Assembly: GCA_001871685.1 (NCBI GenBank)
Contig: MNVK01000075.1
Location: forward strand, 1 to 31,951
Length of the DNA stretch: 31,951 nt
Direction of reading: 5' to 3'
Source: Nitrospirae bacterium CG1_02_44_142
GTDB taxonomy: Bacteria > Nitrospirota > Thermodesulfovibrionia > Thermodesulfovibrionales > UBA1546
Both the position numbers and the translations under genes were made by a program. Positions 1 to 7,469 of the stretch are shown here, in pieces. The notes beneath the pieces were generated by a model, which saw nothing but the letters and a program-made list of their open reading frames with translations, searched no databases and was not told where the DNA came from. Position 1 is the stretch's first letter, and each line of letters begins with the position of its first letter.

Positions 1-27
1 AGCATACTGCATTTTATCACAATATAT

Positions 28-57
28 TTGACAAAGTATATCCCTATATAGTTTAAT
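28..57 (+). promoter_or_regulatory. Putative sigma-70 promoter for the tRNA-Val/tRNA-Asp transcript
   Basis: A perfect -35 TTGACA lies at 28-33 and a -10-like TTTAAT at 52-57, with an 18-base spacer. Transcription would begin near 64, a few bases before the mature tRNA-Val. The -10 match is weaker than the -35. Confidence 0.5.
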
Positions 58-69
58 AATAACTCTTTC

Positions 70-145
70 GGGCGGATAGCTCAGCTGGGAGAGCACAGCC
101 CTTACAAGGCTGGGGTCACAGGTTCAATCCCTGTTCCGCCTACCA
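70..145 (+). tRNA. tRNA-Val (anticodon UAC)
   Basis: This is a complete cloverleaf of 76 nt. The acceptor stem has 7 bp with a G1-U72 wobble. The D arm is GCUC/GAGC, the anticodon arm CAGCC-CUUACAA-GGCUG with anticodon UAC, and the T arm ACAGG-UUCAAUC-CCUGU. The 3' CCA is encoded in the DNA. The gene sits 146 bases upstream of tRNA-Asp and is probably cotranscribed with it. Confidence 0.95.
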
Positions 146-177
146 TTTTTTGCCTCTGGCAAAAATGGAGTTACAAG

Positions 178-258
178 TTTAGAGTTAAAAGTGAAAAGTT
201 GAGAATTAGAAATTTTTCAGAAAGTATTTAACTCTTAACTCTAAACTCTTAACTTTTG
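178..258. repeat. Imperfect inverted repeat between the two tRNA genes (gttaaaagtgaaaagtt family)
   Basis: Left arm elements such as gagttaaaagtgaaaagtt are mirrored by aactcttaactctaaactcttaactttt on the right. The same family recurs at 4482-4545 upstream of rplI. The stretch has no coding potential and would form an AT-rich hairpin in the tRNA precursor. Confidence 0.65.
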
Positions 259-291
259 AACTCAAAAATCTGTTTTACAGATTTTTGCCTT

Positions 292-368
<77 letters not shown>

Positions 369-401
369 TAACTTTGTGGAGGTCGTCCCGAGCAGCTCGG
401 G

Positions 402-414
402 GTCCACCCCGCCA
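402..414 (+). repeat. Duplicate of the tRNA-Asp 3' end (att-like direct repeat, left copy)
   Basis: The 13 bases gtccaccccgcca are identical to the tRNA-Asp 3' end at 356-368. A 6-bp perfect hairpin (cccgag-cag-ctcggg, 387-401) lies immediately upstream and overlaps no gene. With the copy at 1677-1687 it brackets the DUF4143 gene. Confidence 0.65.
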
Positions 415-518
415 GCTTCTCTACGCTGGACAAGACAATTTATTCCCTCCTTTTTATTAAATATTCACCAGATTCATTTACCTTGCAAATTGAAACAGTT
501 TATTTTAATATACAAGGT

Positions 519-1676
519 ATGATTAAACGGTTATTGCAGGAAAAAATTGAGACATCTCTAAAGTCATATCCTGTCGTCAGCATTATAGGCCCGCGGCAGG
601 CCGGCAAAACCACGCTTGCAGGAATAATAAAAACCCGCATTAAGAAGAGGGCTGTCTATTTAGATCTGGAACTGCCATCGGATTACAACAAGCTGCACGA
701 TGCCGAGTTATATCTAAGCCAATTCAAGGATGCGCTTGTGATTATAGATGAAATTCAGCGCCTGCCTTCCCTTTTTCCTCTTTTGCGGGCGCTGGTTGAC
801 CAGCACAGGGTCGGCGGGAGGTTTTTAATCCTCGGGTCGGCGTCACCTGATTTACTGAAACATGCATCTGAAAGCCTGGCCGGACGGATAATTTATCACG
901 AGTTAACGCCCTTTATAATAAAGGAAACAGGATATGAATCTGTCAAACAACTCTGGCTGAGAGGAGGTTTCCCTAAAAGTTATCTGTCAGAAAACAATGG
1001 CGAAAGCCTCGCATGGCGTGAGGCATTTATAAAGACCTATCTTGAAATGGATATACCGCAACTTGGCATTCATGTGCCTTCGGCTCAACTAAGGAGGTTC
1101 TGGACCATGCTTGCGCATTCGCATGGGACACTATGGAACGCAAGCAATATTGCGGGAAGCATGGGATTGTCCGCTCCAACGGTAAGAAAATATCTTGATA
1201 TACTTGAGGATACATTTATTATCAGGCAGCTGCAGCCTTATTATGCCAACATAAAGAAAAGATTGATAAAAGCGCCAAAAGTTTACATACGTGATTCAGG
1301 ACTGCTTCATGCGCTGTTAGGGCTCGGCAATTTTGAAGACCTGCAAAGCCATCCGTCTTTGGGAAGTTCATGGGAGGGGTTTGTGATAGAGCAGATAATC
1401 GGCATTATCCCTGATAACTGGCAGGCTTTTTTCTATCGGACTAGCGCAGGAACAGAGGTGGACCTCCTGCTGATAAACTCCAGGAAAGAAGCAATCGCTG
1501 TTGAGATTAAATATTCTTCAAGTCCTGCTATTTCAAAGGGATTCCGGACTGCATACGAAGATTTGTCATGTAAAAAGGGATTTATTGTATACCCCGGGGA
1601 AGAATCCTACCCGATGGGGAAAAATATTGTTGCACTGTCCTTAAAAGATATTTCTCAGATTATGAGGAGAGACTAA
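519..1676 (+). CDS. DUF4143-family P-loop ATPase (AAA_14 N-terminal domain)
   Basis: The product is a predicted ATPase of 385 residues from the common but poorly understood AAA_14/DUF4143 family. The Walker A motif GPRQAGKT is at residues 24-31 and the Walker B-like IIDEIQ at 75-80. A winged-helix-like middle region follows. The C-terminal DUF4143 domain carries EVDLLL followed by VEIKYS, which resembles the core of a PD-(D/E)XK nuclease fold. I chose the ATG at 519, which gives the family-typical N terminus MIKRLLQ; a TTG at 483 would add 12 residues, and neither start has a strong ribosome site. The gene is bracketed by copies of the tRNA-Asp 3' end and abuts the right copy one base after its stop codon. 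No integrase lies nearby. The family is often seen as mobile cargo, but its cellular role is unknown. Confidence 0.85.
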   Translation: MIKRLLQEKIETSLKSYPVVSIIGPRQAGKTTLAGIIKTRIKKRAVYLDLELPSDYNKLHDAELYLSQFKDALVIIDEIQRLPSLFPLLRALVDQHRVGGRFLILGSASPDLLKHASESLAGRIIYHELTPFIIKETGYESVKQLWLRGGFPKSYLSENNGESLAWREAFIKTYLEMDIPQLGIHVPSAQLRRFWTMLAHSHGTLWNASNIAGSMGLSAPTVRKYLDILEDTFIIRQLQPYYANIKKRLIKAPKVYIRDSGLLHALLGLGNFEDLQSHPSLGSSWEGFVIEQIIGIIPDNWQAFFYRTSAGTEVDLLLINSRKEAIAVEIKYSSSPAISKGFRTAYEDLSCKKGFIVYPGEESYPMGKNIVALSLKDISQIMRRD

Positions 1677-1687
1677 CCACCCCGCCA
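1677..1687 (+). repeat. Duplicate of the tRNA-Asp 3' end (att-like direct repeat, right copy)
   Basis: The 11 bases ccaccccgcca match tRNA-Asp positions 358-368. They fill exactly the gap between the DUF4143 stop codon (1674-1676) and the stop codon of the convergent MEMO1 gene (1688-1690). Excision between this copy and the tRNA would place the MEMO1 gene directly against tRNA-Asp. Confidence 0.6.
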
Positions 1688-2527
1688 TTATTTCACTATC
1701 ATGCCTGCGTAACCTACTACCTGGTCATAGTCTCCGCTGACTTCGCCTGATGTGGCGTATTTTACGAGCCTGGCCTCAATTGCTCCGAGCGCCTTTGCCG
1801 CAAAGAGCATTATTGTTGCCGGAAGATAGCCGCACATGGAAATTCTCTCCCTTCCTACAACCTCATAGAGTCCTTCAGGATTTAGCGCCCTAATCATTTC
1901 TATTGCCTTCCTGTCTTTCTGCCTTGCGACGTCATCAGACACATAATGGCTCATATCAGAGCTTGCGACTATGACAACGCTATAACGCTCAACGCTTGAC
2001 GCTATAACGCTTTTTATTGCTTTTGCAATCCCCTCGCCGAGCAGACGGCATTCTTCAAGAGAAGCTGACATGACAACAATCGGCACGATTTTCAGCCCGC
2101 CTGAGGCGGATGGCTCTTTTGAAAAATATGCTATGAACGGAAGCTGCACCTCAAGCGAATGCTCAAAGGTATGCGCCTGTGCATCCTTTGAAATGAGCGG
2201 TGTGTTTGCGGCTATTCTCCGTGAAAGTTTTTCATCTATGGAGAAGACGCCTGTTGGTATTTCCCATTCGCCTGACGCCATCATGGAAACCTTTGCGCCG
2301 AGGCCTGTATGATTCGGGCCTATCAGCACGAATGTTTTAGGAAAAGCTATTGCTGAGTATACCTCTCCTGCAACAGAGCCGGAGTATATGAGTCCGGCGT
2401 GAGGAGAGAGTATTCCGATTGCGTGTTCTTTTACGGCGTTGGTGTTTATGTATTGTTTAACCTGCTGTGTCAGTTTTGATGCTGTGCCCTGATAAAACTG
2501 TCCTGCAACTGCCGGCGGCCTTTTCAT
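1688..2527 (-). CDS. MEMO1-family protein (AmmeMemoRadiSam system protein B)
   Basis: The product has 279 residues and belongs to the MEMO1/UPF0103 family, related to class III extradiol dioxygenases. Family motifs are visible: PHAGLIYSG near residue 42, GPNHTG near 70, EHSLEVQLPF near 121, DMSHY near 191 and MCGYLP near 232. These contain the histidines and cysteine that bind metal in the family. In bacteria MEMO1 proteins usually occur with an AMMECR1 protein and a radical SAM enzyme; neither partner is in this window. The start codon is 2 bases after the dnaB stop with a purine-rich site (agaagagg), so it is cotranscribed with dnaB. A dispersed 13-bp palindrome (2097-2109) lies in frame and encodes SASGG in a surface-loop position. 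The reaction is unknown. Confidence 0.88.
   Translation of the reverse strand: MKRPPAVAGQFYQGTASKLTQQVKQYINTNAVKEHAIGILSPHAGLIYSGSVAGEVYSAIAFPKTFVLIGPNHTGLGAKVSMMASGEWEIPTGVFSIDEKLSRRIAANTPLISKDAQAHTFEHSLEVQLPFIAYFSKEPSASGGLKIVPIVVMSASLEECRLLGEGIAKAIKSVIASSVERYSVVIVASSDMSHYVSDDVARQKDRKAIEMIRALNPEGLYEVVGRERISMCGYLPATIMLFAAKALGAIEARLVKYATSGEVSGDYDQVVGYAGMIVK
2097..2109. repeat. ccgcctgaggcgg palindrome inside the MEMO1 gene
   Basis: This is the core of the dispersed palindrome family also found in rimO, thiL, the deacetylase gene and valS. It is read here as SASGG. Confidence 0.6.
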
Positions 2528-2529
2528 TT

Positions 2530-3900
2530 TTAAAAAACCTCTTCTGTCTCGCTGTATTCCCTGTCGCTGTAATTTTCAAACCTCGTGTATTGCGGGAAGA
2601 AGGCGAGGTTGATTGTCTTGGTGGGCCCGTTCCTCTGCTTTGCAACATTGATTTCCGCCTTGCCCCTGTCATTAGAATCCTTATTGTAGAATTCATCCCT
2701 GTAGAGGAAGATTATGACGTCCGCATCCTGCTCTATTGCGCCTGACTCTCTCAAATCAGAGAGATTAGGCCTTTTGTCGTTCCTTTGCTCTACGCCTCTG
2801 TTTAGCTGGCTCAGCGCTATTACAGGCACTTGCAGTTCTTTGGACAGCCCCTTGAGTGAACGGGATATCTCGGAGATTTCCTGTTCCCTGTTCTTGTCAA
2901 AGCCTCCTCTGCCTCTCATCAACTGGAGGTAGTCCACTACTATAAGGCTTAATCCCTTGTGTTCAAGTTTAAGCCGCCGCGCCTTAGCCCTCATCTCCAG
3001 GACATTTATGTTTGAGGAATCATCTATGAAGACAGGCGCCTCTGTGAGTTTGCCTGCGGCATTGGTGAGTTTGCTCCAGTCCTCTTTTCTTATGAAACCT
3101 TTTCTTACGCTGTTGGAGTCAACCCTTGCTTCCGAACAGAGCATTCTCAGTGCCAGTTGTTCCTTTGACATTTCCAGACTGAATATTGCGACTGGTTCTT
3201 TCAGCTCAACGCCAACCTGACGGGCAATATCCAGACTGAACGCTGTTTTTCCCATAGAAGGCCTTCCGCCTATTACTATCAGGTCGCCCCTCTGAAATCC
3301 AGAGGTCAGCTCATCCAACTGGGTAAACCCGGACGCAACGCCTGTTATTGCGCTCTTTTTATCATAGAGATATTCTATAGTCTCAAAGCTGCCCTTTATC
3401 AGGTCTTTCAAAGTTACAAAGGACGCCTTTATGCGCTTGTCCGATATGTTAAAGATTATTCTCTCCGCATTATCAACAAGTTCGTCGGCGTCCAGGTTGT
3501 CTTCATAAACCTTGCCTGCAATTTCAGAGGCGGATTTTATAAGCGACCTCAGGAGAGCTTTTTCGCGGATTATCTTTGAATGATATCTTATGTTTGCGGC
3601 AGTGGGCGTCTGGCTTGCAAGGGCGGACAGGTATGGTTCTCCGCCTACCGCGTCCAGGTCGTTTCTTTTCCTGAGTTCTTCGGCGATTGTTATCAGGTCA
3701 ATAGGCGCATTTTTCTCAAAGAGTTCTATCATCGCGTCAAAAATTTTCCTGTGGGATTCTCTGTAGAAATCTTCATGCGAGATAATCTCAATTGCTTTAG
3801 AGAACGCATTGTTCTCTATCATGATTGCGCCGAGCACAGACTGCTCGGCCTCAATGTTCTGAGGCGGCAGCTTGTTTGTCGTCAGGTCTGTATCTTTCAT
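2530..3900 (-). CDS. dnaB: Replicative DNA helicase DnaB
   Basis: The 456-residue product is the hexameric 5'-3' helicase that unwinds DNA at the replication fork. The N-terminal DnaB domain (about residues 12-115) starts with PPQNIEAEQSVLG. The RecA-like C-terminal domain has Walker A GGRPSMGKT at 211-219 and Walker B VVDYLQL at 321-327. It continues with ALSQLNRGVE and DLRESGAIEQDADV, all typical of the family. No intein interrupts the P-loop. Length is normal. The ATG has only a weak upstream site. The gene lies between rplI and the MEMO1 gene on the same strand, matching the frequent bacterial rplI-dnaB order; a repeat element at 3919-3982 separates it from rplI. Confidence 0.97.
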   Translation of the reverse strand: MKDTDLTTNKLPPQNIEAEQSVLGAIMIENNAFSKAIEIISHEDFYRESHRKIFDAMIELFEKNAPIDLITIAEELRKRNDLDAVGGEPYLSALASQTPTAANIRYHSKIIREKALLRSLIKSASEIAGKVYEDNLDADELVDNAERIIFNISDKRIKASFVTLKDLIKGSFETIEYLYDKKSAITGVASGFTQLDELTSGFQRGDLIVIGGRPSMGKTAFSLDIARQVGVELKEPVAIFSLEMSKEQLALRMLCSEARVDSNSVRKGFIRKEDWSKLTNAAGKLTEAPVFIDDSSNINVLEMRAKARRLKLEHKGLSLIVVDYLQLMRGRGGFDKNREQEISEISRSLKGLSKELQVPVIALSQLNRGVEQRNDKRPNLSDLRESGAIEQDADVIIFLYRDEFYNKDSNDRGKAEINVAKQRNGPTKTINLAFFPQYTRFENYSDREYSETEEVF

Positions 3901-3918
3901 CTTAAAATACCATTAACT

Positions 3919-3982
3919 GTCATTCCGAGCGTAGCGAGGAATCTCGTAGTTAGAGATTGCTTCGGCTCCGCCTCGCAATGAC
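3919..3982. repeat. Imperfect palindromic element, gtcattccgag...caatgac
   Basis: The left arm gtcattccgagcg and the right arm cctcgcaatgac pair as an imperfect inverted repeat of about 30 bases per side. The center reads atctcgtagttagagat. It occupies most of the rplI-dnaB gap. Elements with these ends are common non-autonomous repeats in many environmental bacteria (general knowledge); no transposase is present. Confidence 0.7.
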
Positions 3983-4015
3983 TTGTTGGCATATGCATGT
4001 CTGTAAAGTAGTTCT

Positions 4016-4459
4016 TCATTCCGCAACTACCGTAATATTCAGTTGTGTTGTTATGTCAGGATGAACCTTTACGCCCACAGTGTAAGCGCCGAGCCTTTTA
4101 ATCGGCTCGTCAATGGATATTTTTTTCTTGTCTATATCAATGCCCTCGTTTTTTAGCTCTGCCGCAATATCCATTGAGGTTATGGAGCCGAAGAGCTTCT
4201 CTTCTTCGCCTGCCTTTGCCTTTATTGTCAGGTTAAGCGCCGCTATTTTCTCAGAGAGCGCCTGAGCGGAATTCTTCTCTTTATTTGCCTTTTCCTGAAT
4301 GACTTTTTTTTGGAGCTCAAGCGCCTTTATATTTTTTGTGATTGCCTCCACTGCGAGTTTTTGGGGGATAAGAAAATTTCTTGCATGTCCCTCAGCGACA
4401 TTGACCATATCGCCCATCTTGCCGAGATTCTTCACGTCTTCCTTGAGAATTACTTTCAT
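4016..4459 (-). CDS. rplI: Ribosomal protein bL9
   Basis: The 147-residue product is a large-subunit ribosomal protein that binds 23S rRNA. The N-terminal L9 domain shows MKVILKEDVKNLGKMGD and the signature GHARNFLIPQKLA (about residues 24-36). A long charged helix and a C-terminal domain ending in LNITVVAE follow. A good ribosome site (aaaaggag) precedes the ATG. It is upstream of dnaB on the same strand. The usual partners rpsF, ssb and rpsR are not adjacent; an M50 protease gene lies upstream across a repeat-filled gap. Confidence 0.97.
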   Translation of the reverse strand: MKVILKEDVKNLGKMGDMVNVAEGHARNFLIPQKLAVEAITKNIKALELQKKVIQEKANKEKNSAQALSEKIAALNLTIKAKAGEEEKLFGSITSMDIAAELKNEGIDIDKKKISIDEPIKRLGAYTVGVKVHPDITTQLNITVVAE

Positions 4460-4481
4460 TTGCAGGTCTCCTTTTGGTTTG

Positions 4482-4545
4482 TAAGTTAAAAGTGAAAAGT
4501 TTTCTGAGGAAGGCTTTAAATTTAACTCTCAACTCTTAACTTTTT
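4482..4545. repeat. Imperfect inverted repeat upstream of rplI (gttaaaagtgaaaagtt family)
   Basis: The arm aagttaaaagtgaaaagtt and the opposing aactctcaactcttaactttt form an AT-rich hairpin. This is the second copy of the family at 178-258. It lies between the M50 protease stop and the rplI ribosome site, so it is in the rplI leader if transcription reads through. Confidence 0.65.
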
Positions 4546-4589
4546 ATTTATTTTGATTTAAACTGTGATAAAAATCAAGGGTATTCCAC

Positions 4590-5432
4590 CTACGGCATAA
4601 CCTTAAACGGCACAGGGATAAATGTCAGGATGAATATTATTGCTGTAATCCAGCTGATGAACCTTCTTTTGCTGTCCAGAGGCGTTTCCCAGTACATGAC
4701 AGGAGGATGTCTTAGCCCCAGGATAATCAGCAGTATGGCCCATATAATCCAGCCCTCCCAGAATAAGAAGCCGAGTATCAGCATGGAAAGGACCAGTATT
4801 TTTGAGACATTCTCATTTTTTTCGCCCAGCAGGGCATAGGCAATGTGTCCCCCGTCAAGCTGTCCTACCGGTATCAGATTCAATGCTGTAACAAAAAAAC
4901 CTATCCAGCCTGCAAATGCAATGGGATGCAAAAGCACATCGTATGATTCAGGAACTTTGCCCAGAATTAATTGAGAGAGCAAAGAGAAAAGCAGAGAGTC
5001 TCCGAGAGACAGGCTGCCTTCCAATCCCTTTGCCGCTATTATCCCGGAGAGCGGAAGGCCTATGATGACTGCCAGAAGTGAGACTATAAAGCCAGCTATG
5101 GGGCCTGATGCGCCAATGTCTATAAGCGCTTCTCTTGTAGTGATGGGAGATTTCATTTTTATAAATGCGCCGAGTGTGCCTATTAAGGTAGGCGCGGGAA
5201 TGAAATAGGGCAGGGTTGCCTTCACTCCGTGCTTTCTGGATGCGATATAATGCGACAGCTCATGGCAGAGGAGTATAAGCATAAGGGTCAGCGCAAAGGG
5301 CAGCCCGGCTGTTATTTTTGACGGAGTTTTTATTATGTCTTCTATTGTCTGTGTCTGGAGCGCGCCCACTGAAAGGGTGGAAACAAAAGTAGCGATAAAC
5401 AAAACTATATGCAGCCACGGAATTTTTCTCAT
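4590..5432 (-). CDS. Site-2-type intramembrane metalloprotease (peptidase M50)
   Basis: The 280-residue product is a multi-pass membrane zinc protease. HELSH at residues 57-61 supplies two zinc histidines and the catalytic glutamate. LDG at 192-194, within a hydrophobic segment (LNLIPVGQLDGGH), supplies the third ligand. There are about six hydrophobic segments and no PDZ domain, so it resembles the compact M50 group rather than RseP. The substrate is unknown. Its ATG overlaps the rimO TGA by four bases (ATGA), so it is translationally coupled to rimO and is the last gene of the thiL-DUF2062-rimO group. Confidence 0.88.
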   Translation of the reverse strand: MRKIPWLHIVLFIATFVSTLSVGALQTQTIEDIIKTPSKITAGLPFALTLMLILLCHELSHYIASRKHGVKATLPYFIPAPTLIGTLGAFIKMKSPITTREALIDIGASGPIAGFIVSLLAVIIGLPLSGIIAAKGLEGSLSLGDSLLFSLLSQLILGKVPESYDVLLHPIAFAGWIGFFVTALNLIPVGQLDGGHIAYALLGEKNENVSKILVLSMLILGFLFWEGWIIWAILLIILGLRHPPVMYWETPLDSKRRFISWITAIIFILTFIPVPFKVMP

Positions 5433-7042
5433 CTTACGATAATCCCCTTTAAGTCATAATCATAAACATCTGTAATCTCAACAGTCACAAAATCGCCGAC
5501 CATGACTGGTGAATGGGTGAAGCGGTGAATGGGTGAATGGTTGACTTTTAATTCAAAGGATGCATGATACCCCCCTTTAATTCCCCCCTTACTAAGGGGG
5601 GATAGAGGGGGGTTGTATCCTGAATCCTGCATCCTGTATCTTGTATCCTCCATTATTACCACCCCGTCTATCTCAGGCGCCTGGGAATACAGTCTTCCGA
5701 CCGCTGTCCCCTCACTAACTTCGTCAATTACAGCCTTGAATCTCCTGCCTATTAATGCCTTGTTTTTCTTGAGGGATATATCTGCCTGACACCTCATTAT
5801 TGTATCAAATCTGCTGTTCTTTACTGTCTTTGTCAGATGTCCTTTGAGTCTTGAGGCGGGCGTGCCTTCTTCTTTTGAATATTTAAAGGCGCCAAGCCTG
5901 TCAAATTCCGCTTCCTCTATGAATTTTATAAGCGAGTTAAATTCCTCCTCTGTCTCAGAAGGAAAACCAGCTATGAATGTGGTCCTGAGCGCAATATCAG
6001 GGACAGCGCGCCTGATTTTTTTGATGAGGGTCAAGTATTCCTTTCTGCCGCCTCCTCTTTTCATGAGCTTGAGGATTCTGTCCTCAGAATGTTGAAACGG
6101 CATATCCAGATACTTGCAGATTTTTTCTTCTCCGGCAATTACATTTAGGAGCGCTTCTTTTATTGACGCAGGATACGCATAGAGCAGTCTTATCCAGAAA
6201 TCACCTTTTATTGAGCAGAGGTCTTTGAGGAGAGCAGCAATGTCAGCCGCCTCAGGCGGATTGAGGTCTTTGCCGTAGGAGGCGGTATCCTGCGCAACCA
6301 GCACAAGCTCTTTTACTCCTGCGTTTATATAACCCTCTGCTTTTTTCATAATCTCATCAGGCATGATGCTTTTGTATTCTCCTCTGATTGACGGGATAAC
6401 GCAGTATGTGCATTTCCTGCTGCAGCCTTCCGCAATCTTGAGATAGGCATAGCTGCTGAATGGGTGAATGGGTGAGTGGGTGAATGGGTGAATTGGCAAA
6501 TTTTGGGAGGGGACTGTCCCAGATTTACGGACGGAGCAGAGCGGAGTCGTAGAATCGGGACTGTCCCCCTCGGAGATAATCGGCAAATTTTTGCAGTACT
6601 CAACTATTTTGTCGTCTTCTCCGACTCCGAATATCGCGTCTATCTCCGGAATCTCGTTGAGAAGTTCGTCTCTGTACCTTTTTGCAAGACATCCGAAGAC
6701 AATTAGCTTCTTATTATTGTCTTTTGATTCATGATTCACGATGCACGATTCACGATACCCCCCTTTAATTCCCCCCTTACTAAGGGGGGATAGAGGGGGG
6801 TTGAATCTTGCATCCTGCATCTTTTTCTGCCCCTTCTTTATCTCAGCCAGCTTCAGTATCTCTTCTATGGACTCTTTTTTTGCATCCTCTATGAACCCGC
6901 ATGTGTTGATGAGGAGTATATCTGCATTTTCAGGATTATCAAGATGTGATAATCCGCTGTTGATGAGTTCCTCCGTAAGGGCGTCAGAGTCAACAAGGTT
7001 TTTCGGACACCCCAGGCTTGCAAGGAAAAATTTATTTGCCAT
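5429..7042 (-). CDS. rimO: Ribosomal protein S12 methylthiotransferase RimO with three repeat-encoded inserts
   Basis: This radical SAM enzyme adds a methylthio group to the conserved aspartate of ribosomal protein S12. The N-terminal MTTase domain shows LGCPKN with C12, C48 in NTCGF and C118 in GCLA. The radical SAM motif is C207-x3-C211-x2-C214 (EGCSRKCTYCVIP). The TRAM domain is C-terminal. The product is 537 residues against about 430-440 for the family. The excess lies in three segments, at about residues 73-110, 160-196 and 467-512, all built from dispersed repeats: two identical 45-bp copies encoding NPPLSPLSKGGIKGG plus gtgaatggg-type arrays encoding HSPIHRFTHSP-like peptides. All cluster cysteines remain and the frame is intact, so it is probably functional. 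The start overlaps the DUF2062 stop by 11 bases. Confidence 0.93.
   Translation of the reverse strand: MANKFFLASLGCPKNLVDSDALTEELINSGLSHLDNPENADILLINTCGFIEDAKKESIEEILKLAEIKKGQKKMQDARFNPPLSPLSKGGIKGGYRESCIVNHESKDNNKKLIVFGCLAKRYRDELLNEIPEIDAIFGVGEDDKIVEYCKNLPIISEGDSPDSTTPLCSVRKSGTVPSQNLPIHPFTHSPIHPFSSYAYLKIAEGCSRKCTYCVIPSIRGEYKSIMPDEIMKKAEGYINAGVKELVLVAQDTASYGKDLNPPEAADIAALLKDLCSIKGDFWIRLLYAYPASIKEALLNVIAGEEKICKYLDMPFQHSEDRILKLMKRGGGRKEYLTLIKKIRRAVPDIALRTTFIAGFPSETEEEFNSLIKFIEEAEFDRLGAFKYSKEEGTPASRLKGHLTKTVKNSRFDTIMRCQADISLKKNKALIGRRFKAVIDEVSEGTAVGRLYSQAPEIDGVVIMEDTRYRMQDSGYNPPLSPLSKGGIKGGYHASFELKVNHSPIHRFTHSPVMVGDFVTVEITDVYDYDLKGIIVR
5508..5544. repeat. gtgaatggg-type tandem array inside the rimO TRAM region
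   Basis: Degenerate 8-9 base units (ggtgaatgggtgaagcggtg and so on) encode HSPIHRFTHSP on the minus strand. Related arrays are at 6457-6493, 18043-18079, 20543-20576, 23409-23430 and 28871-28899. Confidence 0.7.
5570..5614. repeat. 45-bp palindromic repeat, copy 1, in rimO
   Basis: It is identical base for base to 6758-6802. The outer arms cccccct/ggggggtt and inner arms ccccccttac/taagggggg give a nested hairpin. It is read in frame as NPPLSPLSKGGIKGG. Confidence 0.85.
6247..6259. repeat. ccgcctcaggcgg palindrome inside rimO
   Basis: This palindrome core reads as PPEAA in a loop of the radical SAM domain. Unlike other copies it adds little length and could be coincidental. Confidence 0.4.
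6457..6493. repeat. gtgaatggg-type tandem array in rimO, second insert
   Basis: It encodes PIHPFTHSPIHPF on the minus strand. It lies directly before the radical SAM domain, beside two gggactgtccc palindromes at 6505-6570. Confidence 0.7.
6505..6570. repeat. Paired gggactgtccc palindromes in rimO
   Basis: Copies are at 6505-6520 and 6554-6570, separated by 33 bases. A related ggggacagtccc lies at 25839-25850 in an intergenic gap. The pair forms part of the second rimO insert and remains in frame (GTVPSQNL). Confidence 0.65.
6758..6802. repeat. 45-bp palindromic repeat, copy 2, in rimO
   Basis: It is identical to 5570-5614, in the same orientation and reading frame, encoding NPPLSPLSKGGIKGG. 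It sits between the second and third cluster cysteines of the MTTase domain. Confidence 0.85.
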
Positions 7043-7469
7043 AGGAACGCGCCTTTTTTATCGCATAATAAATAATAAAATAGCTGATAACAGCCGAGAT
7101 GAAACCCATCAGCAGCGTGCCAAAGACAAAAGGTTTGAGCAGGGGATTTAGTTCATGCGCAAAGCTGCTGAAGGTGATATGCTGCCAGTTTATTTGAGGT
7201 ATTACCTGTTTTAAGCCGAGGCATCTGGCTCCGATATAAGCGCTGAAGGTATAAATGGGGACGATAGTCCATGGGTTTGTGATGAACACGCCTGTGATGG
7301 TGACAATCCTGTTCAGTCTGAAAATCCAAGCTGCTGCGATTCCGAGAATAGTATGAAGTCCCAGCAGTGGAGACATGCCTATAAAGATACCAATGGAAAA
7401 GGCCATTGCCAGTCTGTGAGGAGAATCCTTAATAGATAAAATGTTTCTGAGCCTATCTCTGAATTTCAA
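7032..7469 (-). CDS. DUF2062 membrane protein
   Basis: The 145-residue small membrane protein matches the DUF2062 pattern: HRLAMAFSIGIFIGMSPLLGLHT near the N terminus (residues 18-40), then TNPWTIVPIY near 64-73, and a C-terminal hydrophobic segment. Three membrane segments are likely. The molecular function is not established. Its start overlaps the thiL 3' end by 17 bases and its stop overlaps the rimO start by 11 bases, so the three genes form a tight operon. Confidence 0.85.
   Translation of the reverse strand: MKFRDRLRNILSIKDSPHRLAMAFSIGIFIGMSPLLGLHTILGIAAAWIFRLNRIVTITGVFITNPWTIVPIYTFSAYIGARCLGLKQVIPQINWQHITFSSFAHELNPLLKPFVFGTLLMGFISAVISYFIIYYAIKKARSYGK

Noticed and set aside
3919..3982. 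Rho-independent terminator between rplI and dnaB
   Set aside because: The palindrome lacks a following U run on either strand and has the ends of a dispersed repeat element.
5429..7042. CRISPR-like or tandem-repeat array in rimO
   Set aside because: The repeats are not regularly spaced, have no unique spacers of constant length, and no cas genes are present.
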